The position numbers and the translations under genes are program-made. From Porphyra umbilicalis (taxonomy: Eukaryota > Rhodophyta > Bangiophyceae > Bangiales > Bangiaceae): 64,000 nucleotides of DNA. The DNA is taken from positions 124,001 through 188,000 of the forward strand of contig KV918891.1 of the NCBI GenBank assembly GCA_002049455.2, written 5' to 3'. Position 1 is the first letter of the stretch. Every line of letters starts with the position of its first letter. The notes below the pieces were generated by a model. The model ran no database searches and was not told the DNA's origin. It was given only the letters and a program-made list of their open reading frames with translations. Shown here piece by piece: positions 42,465-54,000 of this stretch.

Positions 42465-43164
42465 GGGCGGGTAGCAGTGTGCCCTGTTAGCACGCGAACA
42501 AGCAAAAAGGAGCGTGTGCGGGGAGGAGCGCTCGCAGCTGGCCGCGAGGACCCGTGGCGGGGGTTGCCCGTGGGCAATAGGCTCATGGTGTGGCTTTCAG
42601 GCTCGGAGGCTTTGTTGGTGGTTGCAGGGAGGCAGCGACTGTGCGGCGCCGGGAAAAACCGCGCAATGCGAGATGAAGCCCTTGTGTTTGGATGCACAGA
42701 GGTTCTCCCAGGGCTAAACAGTCTGCGCTGAGTCCATGTCTGGCATCAGATTTTGTCTCCAATGAGCAGAACATGGTGAAAACGGGCACCGAAAACGAGG
42801 CTCAAACGAGCCTATGAGGCTCAAATGAGGCGGTCAGTAGAATGAACACGAGACCTGCGAAAGTGACCAGCGAAAATGAGTTCAACGATGAGATCGCAAT
42901 ACGGCCTGGCGATTGAGCCCTCCTGGCCGCAACCGATTGCCGCCAGCGCACCGCGCGCCAGACCTCCATGCCACACTCTCGAGAGCTTCGGGTCAGTGTG
43001 GTTGCCGTCAGACCTTTTTCTTGTCGACCCATTCTATCCCATGTTATTATTAGCAGCACTCCTATTCCTGTTCTTACCCCTCAATTTAGAATGCTCCCCC
43101 AGCCCAGCAGCTCCCGTGCCGCGACCCGGGTGGCGGGGGTACCCCCGCTGCCCACCGCCGCCCC
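42465..43164. other. piggyBac upstream region; no other gene
   Basis: A G-run of about 17 bases lies at 42412-42428, just inside the start of the piggyBac frame, and might promote sequencing or replication slippage. The motif GAGGCTCAAATGAG at about 42820 resembles the palindrome at 23813. Confidence 0.4.
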
Positions 43165-43166
43165 TA

Positions 43167-44214
43167 AAGTCTATCCCATTCTATTAGACCCCTGAGAACA
43201 GGAAATTTTTGTCTCGCTATAGCTCGGCCGCATCGACAGCTTTTTGCAAGCGGGTTTCTCGTGCGCAAAAGAGACCCACTCGACATCCTTGTTACAGAAA
43301 ATGGGACGCATAAGCATTCGAAAAGCGTCTCATCGTCGTGCCTGAACACAGGACAAAACTGTCTCTGGGGGCTTTTTGCCGTCGCTACCAGACAAGAAAA
43401 GACACCAACCAGGAACTTGGCCCCCAGCCGATGTCCCCATATCCTGTCGAGTCATACTGGCCAGTGGTCGCGGTATTCCAGCTGACATGAAGGTCTGCAG
43501 AGGCCTGCCAAGACGCTCGTAGCAAAGAAGCGCAATAATCTTGTAACGATTGAAAATCATCCATCCGAACTGTTGGGCTACTTTGAAGGTTTCTTGATCC
43601 GCCGAGTGCGCGTTTTTGATCCGAGGTCGGCGAGGCTGGGCAATCAGGCGCTTCGCGCGCGCGCGCTTTTTTTGCCCCAGCCTTGCACACTGCGGGCTGC
43701 TGTGGCCGACTGAGCCCGTGCGCTGCGCCTCGCGCCACGGCCGCCCCCGACTGTGTCGTGCCCTTCTGGTTCCCCGCGCGCCCCTCCGCCCCGCACCTTC
43801 TCCCAACGCCCTTCCCCTCCACGCCCCCCTGCGCCCCTGACCCCCCACGCTTCAATTTATGATGCGCGGCGCTTCCGGCATCGAAGACCCTTGGATGTGG
43901 TCGCGCGAGCATCGCGTGTTGATCTCTTGTCTCTTTGAATCTGAGTAAAGTAGCCCATCAAGTTGGGATCAAATTCGAATCGGATTCGACCAAATCTGAG
44001 ATGGTCCGGAACGGACGGTATCGGTGTGACCAGATCGATGCCGCCGGAGGTGTACACACCACAGCGGCCGATGAACTGCGCTTCTCAACGTGACTTTGGT
44101 GTGCCCACGCGGAACCCGTCATCGAAGGTTACTACAAAGTTTGAAACCGTTTGGAGCAAGCACGCCAGCGATAGGCTCTAAAACAACAGGTATCTAATAG
44201 AATTGGATAGACTT
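43167..44214 (-). mobile_element. R2 element, complete copy with TA target duplication
   Basis: 1,048 bp with terminal inverted repeats AAGTCTATCCCATTCTATTA at both ends (one or two mismatches in the right one) and TA on each side (43165-43166; 44215-44216). Orientation is opposite to the truncated copy at 11463-12242. No transposase; a non-autonomous TA-target element. GC-rich in the middle with a GCGCGC run at about 43655-43664. Confidence 0.8.
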
Positions 44215-44316
44215 TAGTTTGTCCTGCTCTTCTGGGTCTGAGCTTTACACGAGACGTTCGAAAATGGTTCCTTCAACGTGCTAAATTCTCAGTGGTCGAG
44301 AGAGCGTAATCCCTCT

Positions 44317-44378
44317 CACAGAGGCCGTAGGGCCAGACTTGCCTACGCGTCGCCAATTATGCCTATACGGCCTCTGTG
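44317..44378. repeat. perfect 13-bp inverted repeat (hairpin)
   Basis: CACAGAGGCCGTA at 44317-44329 pairs with TACGGCCTCTGTG at 44366-44378 across a 36-nt loop. Role unknown. Confidence 0.7.
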
Positions 44379-45062
44379 CGAAGGGTCGCCGGAACAGGGG
44401 ACGCGACACGAACCGGGCTGTCCGGCCGATGTGAGGAGGGTCTGCAACAGAGAAAGAGCCGGGGACGGCGTGTGACTTGATCGGCCGGATCAAATCTTGC
44501 CCGCGCGCTGCTGCGCGTTGCGCCTGCAGGCGATTCAGAAGCCACTTAGCACTCTCTGTGCCGTTGCCGTCTTCCTGTGGTGGTTCTCAAAATGATGGAC
44601 GACGATTAAGACCGGACGTAAGTTCTGTTGTTGTGTAATGTTTGCTCGTGTTCACAGCACAAGCACACCAACGGAGGGTCAACGGGGCTGGCGGGGTTCG
44701 ATAAATTCGTACTGGGCTGGACGGGCGCAAGATGGACGCGTTGAGCACGCAGAAGGAACTGACGCTCACCTTTTCCTCCTATACATGTCTTCAATCTATT
44801 GCCTGTCACCGTGCCACCTGTCCATTTCGCTGCATCTTGAAACTACACTGTGAAAAGGGCAACCGAAGCAGACATTGGCGTTGCGTTCAGAGGCACAGTG
44901 TGGGCCTTTCAATGCGTCGACTTCATGCTGCTCCTCTTCAAAGCCACAAAAGGGATGCAGGCGTGGCGGGAGTGGGCTCACTCTCACCCTCCTGGCTCAC
45001 CTCATGCCGTCGTTGCCAGCCTTCCAGTCGTATTGTGCAAACAAGGAGCCCAGGTGCTTGGC

Positions 45063-47572
45063 ATGGACGCGTCTGGCACTCCCCGCGGCCGTTGCGGCAA
45101 GTGCTATGCCAGGTGCACACAAGCGGCACGTCGCGCGGCGCCCGCTACACGTGCTACTCCCACCCCCCACTTGCCCGCCTCAGCCGGCGTGCGGGTTCGC
45201 GTTCGGGGACCCTCTACGTGTCCAGATTTGAGCACGATGGCTACGAGCGCGCCGGTGGTCAACCTCATGCCTTCAGGGGGATGCTCAGATACTTCCGCAT
45301 CCGTTGGCAACGCTCGGGTCACGGACGAGCCAGATGACGCGTGTCATCAACAGGCACGGAAAGAGCGAGGCTGTGCTGTGGCGCCCATGCCTGGCGAGGC
45401 CGCAGACGCGCAGCTGTGTCCCCTGGCCAACCCCCACGAAGGTACGCCAGCTGCGACGGGTGGCGCGGAGACTTTACCCTCTCCGACGCAGGCGGCCGAG
45501 CCTGCGGCAATTCTAAGCTGCAAGGATGTCCTTGACTGTCTTGTGGATGGGAAATACGGCGGGGAGAAGGACAAGTCGGTGCTGGAGGCAATTGCCAATG
45601 CAATTTTGCTTCGTGGCAAGCGCCCCCAGATCCGGCTCAAGCACAAGAATGGACGCGTGGTCGTGTACGCGTGGAAGATGTCGCCGCGAGAGACTGTGGT
45701 CAAGAGCAGTCATGCAATCAAACGACGCGCTGCCGCGCGTAAGCTGCAGGAAGACACGCGCGGTGGGACCGTAGGGACGAGGCGCGACAGCCCGCGACCC
45801 GCCCGAGAGCCTGTGCGGCTCACTGCGGCCGAGCTGGTGGGCCTGGCAGCGGCCCTGCGACTGAGTCATATCGGGTTCAACCGGTGGCGCTTGGATCTGG
45901 GGGGGCGCCGCAGTGGCTTAGCCTGATTTTCTGTGCTCCGGGACGCGCGGCGGCACCTCTCCACTTTACCGGGGAAGCAGGTCATCGTCACGGGCTCGGG
46001 CGCCCATCTGGCATCCCTCACTGTGGCCATCCAAGAGAGGGTCTCAGCTCTGTGTGACGCGGACGCCTTCGTCGAGAGACCTCTGGCTGACAACCAACGG
46101 GAACCCAGTGGCTCCACTGGAGCCACCGGCGGTCGCGGCACTTCTCGAGTCTCCCTCTTCGTCTGAAGTCGTCATGCAGATCACCCTCGGCCTCGACAAA
46201 AGAGGCAACCCGGGGACGGTGAAAATTGTGGCAACAATTATAAACCAAGCCCACACCAACATTCCATCCAAAACGATACTGGTGGCTGTTTGCCCCTGCC
46301 AGGATGACAATTACGAGGAGCTTGCGGCAATGCTCGAGAAGCTCCTCCCGCAGGTCGACGCTCTGCTTCGGGACGTGGTGTTGGTGCGCGGTGTGCACCG
46401 ACCAGTGCGGCTGCTCCTCGGCAGCGCCTACGCAGCGCAGTGCAACGTCCTACGCCACAAGGGTGCGTCTGCGACGCAGCCTCTTCTGGAATGCAAGAGC
46501 ACGCGGTGTCCGAGTGTAGCGCAAGCCGTACGTGACGATGCCTATGGCACCTTCCAAGACGTTGACACCCGCAGGCACCTGCGAGAGGCAACGCACTTTG
46601 CCGATCGGATGGTTGCTGAAGGCGCTGCAGCGGTGGTGGGCGAGCCCGGCACAGCCGAGCACCACTGCTCGATGGAGCGAAGCCCCCTACCTGCAATCAA
46701 CCCGCGGCAAATCGTACTAATTCCACTGCATTGCACGCAAAGAACAAACCATTGGTATTTGTGGCTTGCTGTTGAGATGGTGATGGTCTTTCGGAGCTCA
46801 ACTGACATCGCTGCTGCTGGGCGACAGGCGGGCGCCAGCTTTGCCCTCGAGCTGTTTGGCCTGCTGCACCAGAAGGTGCGCGTGCGGCCTACGCCGTATC
46901 ATGGCGGGCTCTTCATTGGCCGCGACTGTCACACTATTGGGGACAGCAGTGCGCTCGTGTGTAACGCGCTCAAGGAAGAGGTCTCACAGAGCCACCGTAA
47001 TGCCCACAAACAGGCGTGGTCGCTGCGGAATCTGGTGCGCCAAACCTCTACAGTGGGCGTCGATTATCTCCCGCGCTGAGGCCGCGATCTTTAGGGCGGA
47101 CACCGCTGCAATGGTGCGCTTGCTGAAGGGAAGCTTTCCTTGGGTCTCCATCTCACCAAAGTTGCACATTCTGATATGCCATGCTCCGGATCTTCTGGAG
47201 TCCTTTGGAAGTATCGGGCTGTATGTGGAGCAGGGCATAGAGGTGTGGCACGGCCGCTACGGCCAGAGTGCTGTTAAGTACCCCGGTGCCACGGAGCTGG
47301 GGCGTGCGGCGGCAATTATGAGGGCTATGGCATTCGCACTAGAGGCAGGGGCTGATGTACTTGCGCGCTACACGCCGAGACGAAATCCTGCTGTACCGGG
47401 GGCCCGCATGGCTCGGAAGGTCGGTGACAAGCGGCGGCGGAAGAACAAGCCGCATCTCCCAATATGTGAGGCGGAGAGCCGAAAAGCCGTGAAGAAGCGC
47501 AAGATGTGGGCGGCGGGAATTACCAAGGAGGCGGCTACAACAGTTGGCGCGCACATACAGCGCGCCATCTGA
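45063..47572 (+). pseudogene. transposon-associated protein of an uncharacterised family, frame-broken
   Basis: Read in three blocks: about 45063-45926 (an upstream GTG-led extension to 44850 is possible), 46054-47079 and a different frame to 47572. Block 1 has a CGKC-YARC motif and a helical C-terminus (LVGLAAALRLSHIGFNRW). Block 2 has ITLGLDKRGNPGTVKIVAT, a NVLRHKGASATQPLLEC segment, a PLH motif and YHGGLFIGRDCHTIG. Block 3 has SPKLHILICHAPDLLESFGS and LYVEQGIEVWHGRYGQSAVK. I associate this series (GA..PC..C, PPLH, YHGG-F-G..CH, PKLH, EQ-IE-H) with transposon-like proteins widespread in aquatic eukaryotes, without a superfamily name. The LLLGSAYAAQC segment has Ser where relatives usually have Asp. 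Frame changes near 45930-46060 and 47020-47080 could be small introns or mutations. Confidence 0.5.
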
Positions 47573-48064
47573 CGGTCAGGGCAAATAAAACACAATCGAT
47601 ATGCCACAAGTACGTCTGCGGCTCTGAGAGTCGCTCACAAAGAGAAGTGGCAGTGACATTAAAACGACGGTCAATATTTTTCCTGCGACATTTTCATGTT
47701 CATGTGTGCGCACAGCAGCGTTTCTCTCACCGAGACCTATCGAACGAGCTATAGAACCCCTCCATAGAATAACCACAGCCAGAGATAGTCGCACTTCCCA
47801 CCCCGTGACCACTTGCACCCGGTCACATTCTGAGTGCTGTGCAGTATGGGCCACGCAGGCCACAATTGCAGAAGTTCCTTCTATAAGTACATGGGTGTTG
47901 AGGGGACGCTGAGTCATGATCTGCCGTCAGAAAGTGATTCTGAGCACGTCCGCGGCTCTGAGAGTCCCTCGCACGGGACAGTGGCGATGGTATTGGACCT
48001 GTCATACGATCCGTTGCGCAGTGTTGCGGGACGTCCGGAAGAGGCTCGGTCTCGCTTCCTTTTC
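47573..48064. other. no recognisable gene
   Basis: An imperfect direct repeat of about 48 bp (GCGGCTCTGAGAGTC core) occurs at about 47613 and 47948. Confidence 0.4.
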
Positions 48065-48790
48065 CCTGGCCTTTAGGACAGGGTGATCTCAAAGTGTAGT
48101 GATGCACACATATACTTAGATAACGGGACTTGATCTCCGTTTCAGAGGTGGCAGTCTGCATTCGTGTCCTCAGGGATCTGAGGGCGTGTCAGCGTTGGAA
48201 GGGTCGCGATGACGCTAAAAAGCGAATAGAGTTACGTGGCTGTGAAGGACTCTCCTGCCACAAGGGTCACAGGGCCCGGACGGCGTCTGCCCCTCTGCCC
48301 CCCCCCACCGCCCTGAGTTGCGCGCGGCGACCGTGCGCAGCGACTTCCGAGGTTCAGCGCGCAACGATGACCCGCGGGTGATCGTGTCTGCGCGCCTTCT
48401 TCTGTTGCGGCGGCGCGTCGGCGGCAACCGCGGTTGCTGACGCCACCTAGCGGCGCGGTTGGAGGCGCCCCATCGCGCGGCGATCAGTCCCACCCGCCCG
48501 CCCGTGCGCCGTGTCGGCCGCCCTGCCCGCCGTGCACAGGTGCGCTGCGCGGCGGAGTGACAGCCCCTCCTGTGGGCGTCGCGCGACGCCGGCGGGCCGC
48601 CGCCGCTGCGGTGGCGGCGGCGGCACCCCTTTCCCCGCCCCACATTCTCCCCGCCACGGCAGCGTGGCTGTACGTGCCACCGTGCGCGCTCGCGGCTATG
48701 TAGCCGGCCGGCGTGCCCGGTGTCGATGCGTCGCCGAGCGCGCCACCGCCCTAAAAGACAGGGTATTGCACGCACGTGCCTGGAATTCGT
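48065..48790 (-). mobile_element. R1 repeat, uninterrupted copy
   Basis: About 0.72 kb. In reverse complement it aligns first with 12649-13190 and then with 23000-23170, giving the empty-site reference for the pogo-like insertion. The middle is very GC-rich (CCGCCGCTGCGGTGGCGGCGG at about 48600). Imperfect direct repeats GCCTTTAGGACAGGGTGAT and GCCCTAAAAGACAGGGTAT lie near its two ends (about 48070 and 48748). No coding capacity recognised. Confidence 0.8.
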
Positions 48791-50203
48791 CGGATCAACT
48801 CGAAACAATCGCTGGCCGACTGGTCGCAATGCGTCAATGAGAGCGGGTGGGCTTGGCCACGTTGTATTTCGCCATGGAAATCTGGCGCATGATTCGAAGG
48901 ACGGCCCGAAGAGCTGACAAAGTGTGAGGTGACCAATGAGCTATCGTATTTGGGACGAGGAGCCAACCAGGCGCATCAGTGCCCTTGAATACATACAGTC
49001 ATTGCGCACTTATATGTCCCCCGCTTATAAGATCTTGCATAGTTTCCGCGTTCGCGCCCCTCCCCAGCCAACTTTATGACCCGAAAACCAACATTCTTCA
49101 CTAAATTCACCCTGCACCCCCGCCCAGGTACGCACCACATACTTTTGACACCCGACCCTCTTGGGCCGTCTGTATAGCCTAGGCCTGTACAGTTTCGCGG
49201 GCCTTTGCACTCGGCTTGCAGAGATACAGCCCCAAAACCATCGTTCGACGCTACGACGCCCAGGGCCCCCCGCATCTCTGCAAACGCACGCGTTGGGCGC
49301 ATTGGACCCTTCTTCCCCACCTTGAGAATAATCGTGGAGAGTTTTGCACCCGTCCGACACCTTGCGTCAGAGTTATGCTCGTCGCCGTACCCCAAGTCCC
49401 AATCTTAGACATTCCCCCCCAAACCTTCCTAAGTTTGCTCAACCTACTTTCAGTATCAACTCCAGTAATCCCCAATTGGGGTCACACTTTCCCCAACCCA
49501 CCTCTGTTCGCCCATACACCCCCTAAACTCATACGAGACATACATTCTAGACCTCCTTCTCGCCCTCTACCCGTTTCCGTCGAGACATTGGGCGTTCCGC
49601 ATAGTCCTCGTGCCCATGCCCATCTTATAACTGAGAGCAACTCGATCGCTCCAGTGCGGGGCCCCACACGCATGAGAGCACTTGAAAGCGATCTCGCAGG
49701 CTTGATTTGCGTTCGAGTATTTTGATATTCTAATTAGACCCAAGGGATCATGGCGCCCCCCCACCACGCCCTCTTCAGAAGCGCTTGTTGAGGAGTACCT
49801 TGTCCTTAGATTCCTGATCTGTCCACTTGCCGCCGAACTCCACGATCGAGCGTGCTGTTGGCCTCTGATCCTGTTGGTTTCAGACTGGATTGTCCAATAA
49901 ACTGTAATTTCTTACGCGGGCTACAAAGTGCGCCACCCTGCTTTACAAGCGGACAATGACTGTACCCAGAAGAGCACGAGCACTCAGTGGTAACTAGGCG
50001 TGGCGGGTAACTAGCCAAGCGACGATGGCTGATGTGTCCGAAACCGATTGCAGATCGTGCAGAGATTGTCATTAGATTCATTCGAAAAATAGGCTCGGGC
50101 ATGCCACGCGATAAAGAATTGAAGCACAGTACAGTGCGTTTTCGTTATAAGAGATTCGTTTACAAGAAAATATGGGTCGCGAGTCTTGCGTTCCAGTCCG
50201 TGC
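48791..50203. other. no recognisable gene
   Basis: Lower GC than its surroundings and no motif recognised. A possible splice acceptor (GTTCCAG, then GTGCAG) precedes the UFL1-like stretch at about 50190-50204. Confidence 0.4.
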
Positions 50204-50968
50204 AGGCCACCACCGGGCGCCTCCCCCGGCTAACGCCCTTCATTGCCGGCGACGCGCTCTACATGCCCGATGGCCTCGCGGCCGCCATGGCAGCGTCGGC
50301 CACTGCCGCCCGCCGGGCGGGCGCGGCGGACCTCGCGGCGGCCGTCGGCGTTGACGCGGGCGCGGTTGCGGCAGCGGTGCCCACCAAGCTCGCAGCGTCG
50401 CGGGGAACCCTCCTCCCCGTCCGCGGGGGAGACGTGTTGTCCGCTGCCGCCATGGCCGACGCGGTCGCCGGCGCGGCGACGGCCGTCGACGGCGCCGCTG
50501 ACGGCGAGGCGACCGTCGCGTCGCTCGCCGCCGCCGCCAATGTGCCCGCCGCCGCCCTCGACGACGCGCTCACCGTGGCGCTGGCGGCAAGCGGGGGGCA
50601 CGTCGGCGGCGCGGGAGGCACCTACCGCCTCGTCGGCGGCGTCTTGACGAGCGGCGCCCGGGCGGGGCGGCACGCTGCCGCCGCCCGCGGCGCCCTGCGC
50701 GGCGTTGCCACACCAACGGGTCTGCGCGCGGTGGCGGCTGCCGTGCATGCGCCGCCGCGGGCGGGAACCGCCGCGGCGGCGGCGGCGGCGGAGCGGGGGG
50801 AGGGGCGCCATGGGGGGGGTGCCAATCGCGAGGACGGCGGCGCGTGTCGCGGCCGCCGCCGCGGCGTACGCGGCGGCGGGGTATGTGGCGTGCGCAGAGC
50901 TGCCAGAGAGGGGGGGGGGGGTGCCGCCGCGGGCGTTGGGGGGGGACTTGTGCGAGGTGTACGCGTGA
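50204..50968 (+). pseudogene. UFL1: UFL1-like fragment (E3 ligase of the UFM1 pathway), frameshifted
   Basis: The translated segment follows the order of the N-terminal part of UFL1: ALYMPDGLAAAMAASATAARR aligns with its EYITPAQI-type start of a winged-helix region. Then come VRGGDVLSAAAMADAVAG, the ATVASLAAAANVPAAALDDA segment and GVLTSGARAGRHAAAARGAL-RGVATPTGLRAV. After a G-rich stretch (50795-50820) the similarity continues in another frame (MGGVPIARTAARVAAAAAAY-AAAGYVACAEL) to a stop at 50968. UFL1 proteins are about 800 residues and essential for UFMylation at the ER; this piece covers under a third of that and is broken, so it is either a pseudogene, a partial duplicate or the remains of a gene split by insertions. 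Extreme Ala content makes the assignment tentative. Confidence 0.45.
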
Positions 50969-51602
50969 CAACGACGAGAAAATCCAAATTCGGTAGAGGC
51001 TCAGGATCCTCAAGTTCAATAAGTTCGTTTACGTTTAGTTTGGTTAAAAGCTGAATTATACTTGATTCATTGAACCATCCGATGGTTCACCAAACCAACG
51101 CAACCCTGGGGAGTGCCTTTGGCTTCAGGCCCCACGACGCAGGTGCGAACTGGGTCTAAAATATTTTGGTGCGGGCGACGCCGCCGTCCGTGATCGTGGA
51201 CGTCCGCTAAAACAGGAGAGAGCCACATGCTTCAAGTCGCTGCCTGACCAAGTCACACGCACCCACAGCGACAGAGTTTACCGAATTGTTGTACTGGACA
51301 AACAAAATGGAGCGAGAAACGGGAAACTGAAGCTCTCCTGGCAAAATACACAGGTTCCGGGCAGTACGGCGACACGCGATGCAATACCCGTCAGCCCCGC
51401 CATCCACCCGACAAGCTAAACACCAGCACCGACCTGTGCACCCCACTTGCAACTGTATGGAGCCAAAGCCGCGTTCCCGCGAGCAAACACCCAGTGCTCA
51501 CGGCTTCCCACTCGCACCCACTCAATGCAGCCCGTCCCCCCACAAAACTGCAACCTCCTGCCAAGACGCCACTCTCGTGGGGAGGAACACAGCGAGCGCC
51601 GC
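50969..51602. other. 3' flanks; no recognisable gene
   Basis: No coding motif seen. Confidence 0.4.
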
Positions 51603-52845
51603 TTACTGCGGATCGAGCGCGACGCCCAGGAGTACGCACACGACGCCGAGCACGACGAGCACTGCCAGTGCAACCTTCTGCGTGCTGCGGTCGTTGCTGT
51701 CCTCAACGTCGACCATGCACTGGGCAAGGTCGTTGACCTTCTTCTCCTTGGACACGTCCGACACGCGGTAGATCCAGGTGCCCGGCGGCGGGTTGCTGGA
51801 GTCGATGAACGTGTATGAGCCGCCTTCCGAGCCCTTGGACTGCAGCTCCGAAGGGGCCGTCTGGTAGTCGGCAACGAACTCCCACTTGTCCGACTTGCCC
51901 GCGCGGCGCATGACCTTGAAGCCAAGGTTGTTGACCTCCGTGCCCGTATCCCACCGCAGATCCACCTCGTCGCCAAGGATCCGGCCCTTGAGGCCGACGC
52001 CGGCCAACTCCCCGGCCTGCGGGTCGTTGGCAAGACGGCCCTTAGCGTCGGTCTTTGGGGCCTTGGCCTTGAACTCGGACGGTTCCTCCACAAGGCCACC
52101 CATCCACGGCGCGTAGGGCGTGCCGTCGGGCTTGAGGAGCGACTTCTTACCGCCGACTTTTCCCTTCTTCTCGGGCCTCACAAGACCCTGTGGCAGGAGA
52201 AGGCAAGAAAAAAATACCACAAAAAGAAGAGACTCAAAAGTGCAGACCAGAGACGTATGATACATGAGGGGACCGCCACTCGTTAGATGGTTGACCAAAA
52301 CGCGAACCGCGTCAGATGCGGTGACGGTACCGCCGAGACAAGCAGCCTGGGCACCGCGAACTTGCCCATGAGCACAGCACAGACCATGACAGTGTCCCGC
52401 CACATGTCGTCCCGCAGGAGAGCTGCAGTATGATTCACAGCGCGGCGAGACGCCAACCGGCATCCGATGACGTGCTCCTTCCCGTGCGTCTGAGTCTGCC
52501 ATCATAGCCCGAGACAGACGAGTTCAGCCCCAGTCATTCCACCCCCTCGCCGCTCAAAGACCCGATGCTCGCGTGCTCCTCTCCACCCTGGGCGACGCCA
52601 CTGGCAAAAAACACAAGCGGATGTCCGCACGCACGAGACGCGCATGCCGACCGTACCTCGGGGGCCTCAGCTGCGGTCTCCGTCTCGGACTCGGCCTTGA
52701 CGCCCTCCTCCGCCATGCGCAGGCTAGATGTGCGGCAGCGGCGACTGCGGCGAACGGCGACGCCCGACGGCCGCAGCGACGAGACACTACCCAGACGGGT
52801 CGGTGCCCGGCCGGGCAGGGCGGCGGCCGCCACAAAGGCCGTCAT
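51603..52845 (-). CDS. plastid-targeted single-pass membrane protein with an FN3-like domain
   Basis: Two exons on the minus strand: 52657-52845 and 51603-52187, with a 469-bp intron (GTACGG...CCACAG) in phase 0; 257 residues. The ATG at 52843-52845 opens MTAFVAAAALPGRAPTRLGS and a Ser/Arg-rich stretch (SRRCRTSSLRM), a typical chloroplast transit peptide. The mature part begins with an acidic segment, then GLVRPEKKGKVGGKKSLLKP and DGTPYAPWMGGLVEE. A beta-rich fibronectin-III-like region follows (GDEVDLRWDTGTEVNNLGFK, YTFIDSSNPPPGTWIYRVSD). The end is one hydrophobic helix (VALAVLVVLGVVCVLLGVAL) and a four-residue tail. It probably sits in a plastid membrane. No specific function can be given. 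Codon use and splicing make it the clearest host gene in the window. Confidence 0.85.
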
Positions 52846-53211
52846 GGTTGGATAGTAGGGAGGGGGGCGAGAGGAGGGGCTACACGGCGACAACGGTAGG
52901 GATGGATGCAGGACTGCAGTGGGATGCAGGGGAGAGCGGATGGTAGAGCGGATGGGTATGACGGTCGTGGTTGCAGCGGTGGTGGTCGAAGCGCTGTGAT
53001 AGTAGCAGCGGGTGCACGCAAACGTTGACGGAGCGATGCGGTGGGGCACCAAAAGGCCTGTGGCGTGGGGGAGGGCGTGGCCAGGGGCAGCCGCGGAATC
53101 TCGGTGGCGCCCCAAGGGCTTGGCATTGAAGCGGAAGCTTGACTCCACAGACTCCGCAGATGGGCGTGCTGACTGGGGAATGTGAGGTCCTGAGGTAGGA
53201 TTCGACAATGC
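52846..53211. other. promoter/5' region of the plastid-targeted gene
   Basis: No further gene recognised. It must hold the promoter of the leftward gene, but I identify no specific element. Confidence 0.4.
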
Positions 53212-54000
53212 CAATCACATTGCAAAAATCTGCAGGGGGGGGGTGGCCCTTGAGCACGCCACGTGGAAGGGGGGGAGGCTGATTTCGGTGCTTCTGGGGG
53301 GGGTGGTCAGCGGGATCGCCGGTTGGGGGGGGCCGCCACGTACTTGGCTCTGTATTTAGGACCTTGTGACAGTCGTGTCCATGATACTAGTGTCCAGTAT
53401 ACTGGACTGCGTCAGCCCTCGCAATTTGGGGTGCTTGCCGCTGCCTCGCAAGGTCTTCGTGACACCTCCCCTCCTGTGCGCTCCCCTCTACTTTCCCCAG
53501 TATTCTTCGGCCGGCAGCACTTCCGCTCCACGCACCACCGGCAGCGGCGCTAGCAGCGACAGGGGCCGGCTGTGGCGGCAGGCGGGGGCTGCGTCGGCAG
53601 GGGAGGCGGCGACAGGAAGCGGTGGCAGTGGCGGCCGGGGGCGGCGGGGGCGAAAAGTAGCGGTGGCGGCGGCCGGGGTGGCGGCAGCGGCAGCCCCGGG
53701 CGGCGATGGCGGCAGCCGGGGGCGGCGGCGGCGGTAGACAGGGGCGGCGGCGGCAGCCAGCGGCGGCGGCGGCCGAAGGCACGAGCGGCGGCGGCGGGGG
53801 CGGGAGTGTGCATCACCATCGGTACACTCCCTCTCCTCCCTAGGAATTCTATCAGAGAGTAAATTCCAGCTGCCCGGCAGTGGAGCGCTGGGCGCCGCTG
53901 TGGACGCCACGTGCTGGGCGCCGAGAGAGTCAGCCACAGGCTTCGAGTGCTCACAGAGCTCCTCAGAGAAACCCAACTGCAAAACTTTACAATGTGATTG
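53212..54000. mobile_element. non-autonomous element A with inverted termini
   Basis: Begins CAATCACATTGCAAAAATCT; its right end, reverse complemented, begins CAATCACATTGTAAAGTTTT. The interior shares G-run landmarks with element B (GCCACGT, then GATTTCGGTGCTTCTGGGGG) and a GGC-rich minisatellite at 53560-53830. No target duplication is evident and no protein is encoded. Confidence 0.6.

Noticed and set aside
46690..46980. Ulp1/C48 cysteine protease domain inside the transposon-associated gene (IPLH...NHWYLW...DCHTIGDSS)
   Set aside because: The His-Trp pair is suggestive, but the Asp and Cys of the triad are missing and the segment fits better as the PLH / YHGG-F-G-CH block of the unnamed transposon family.
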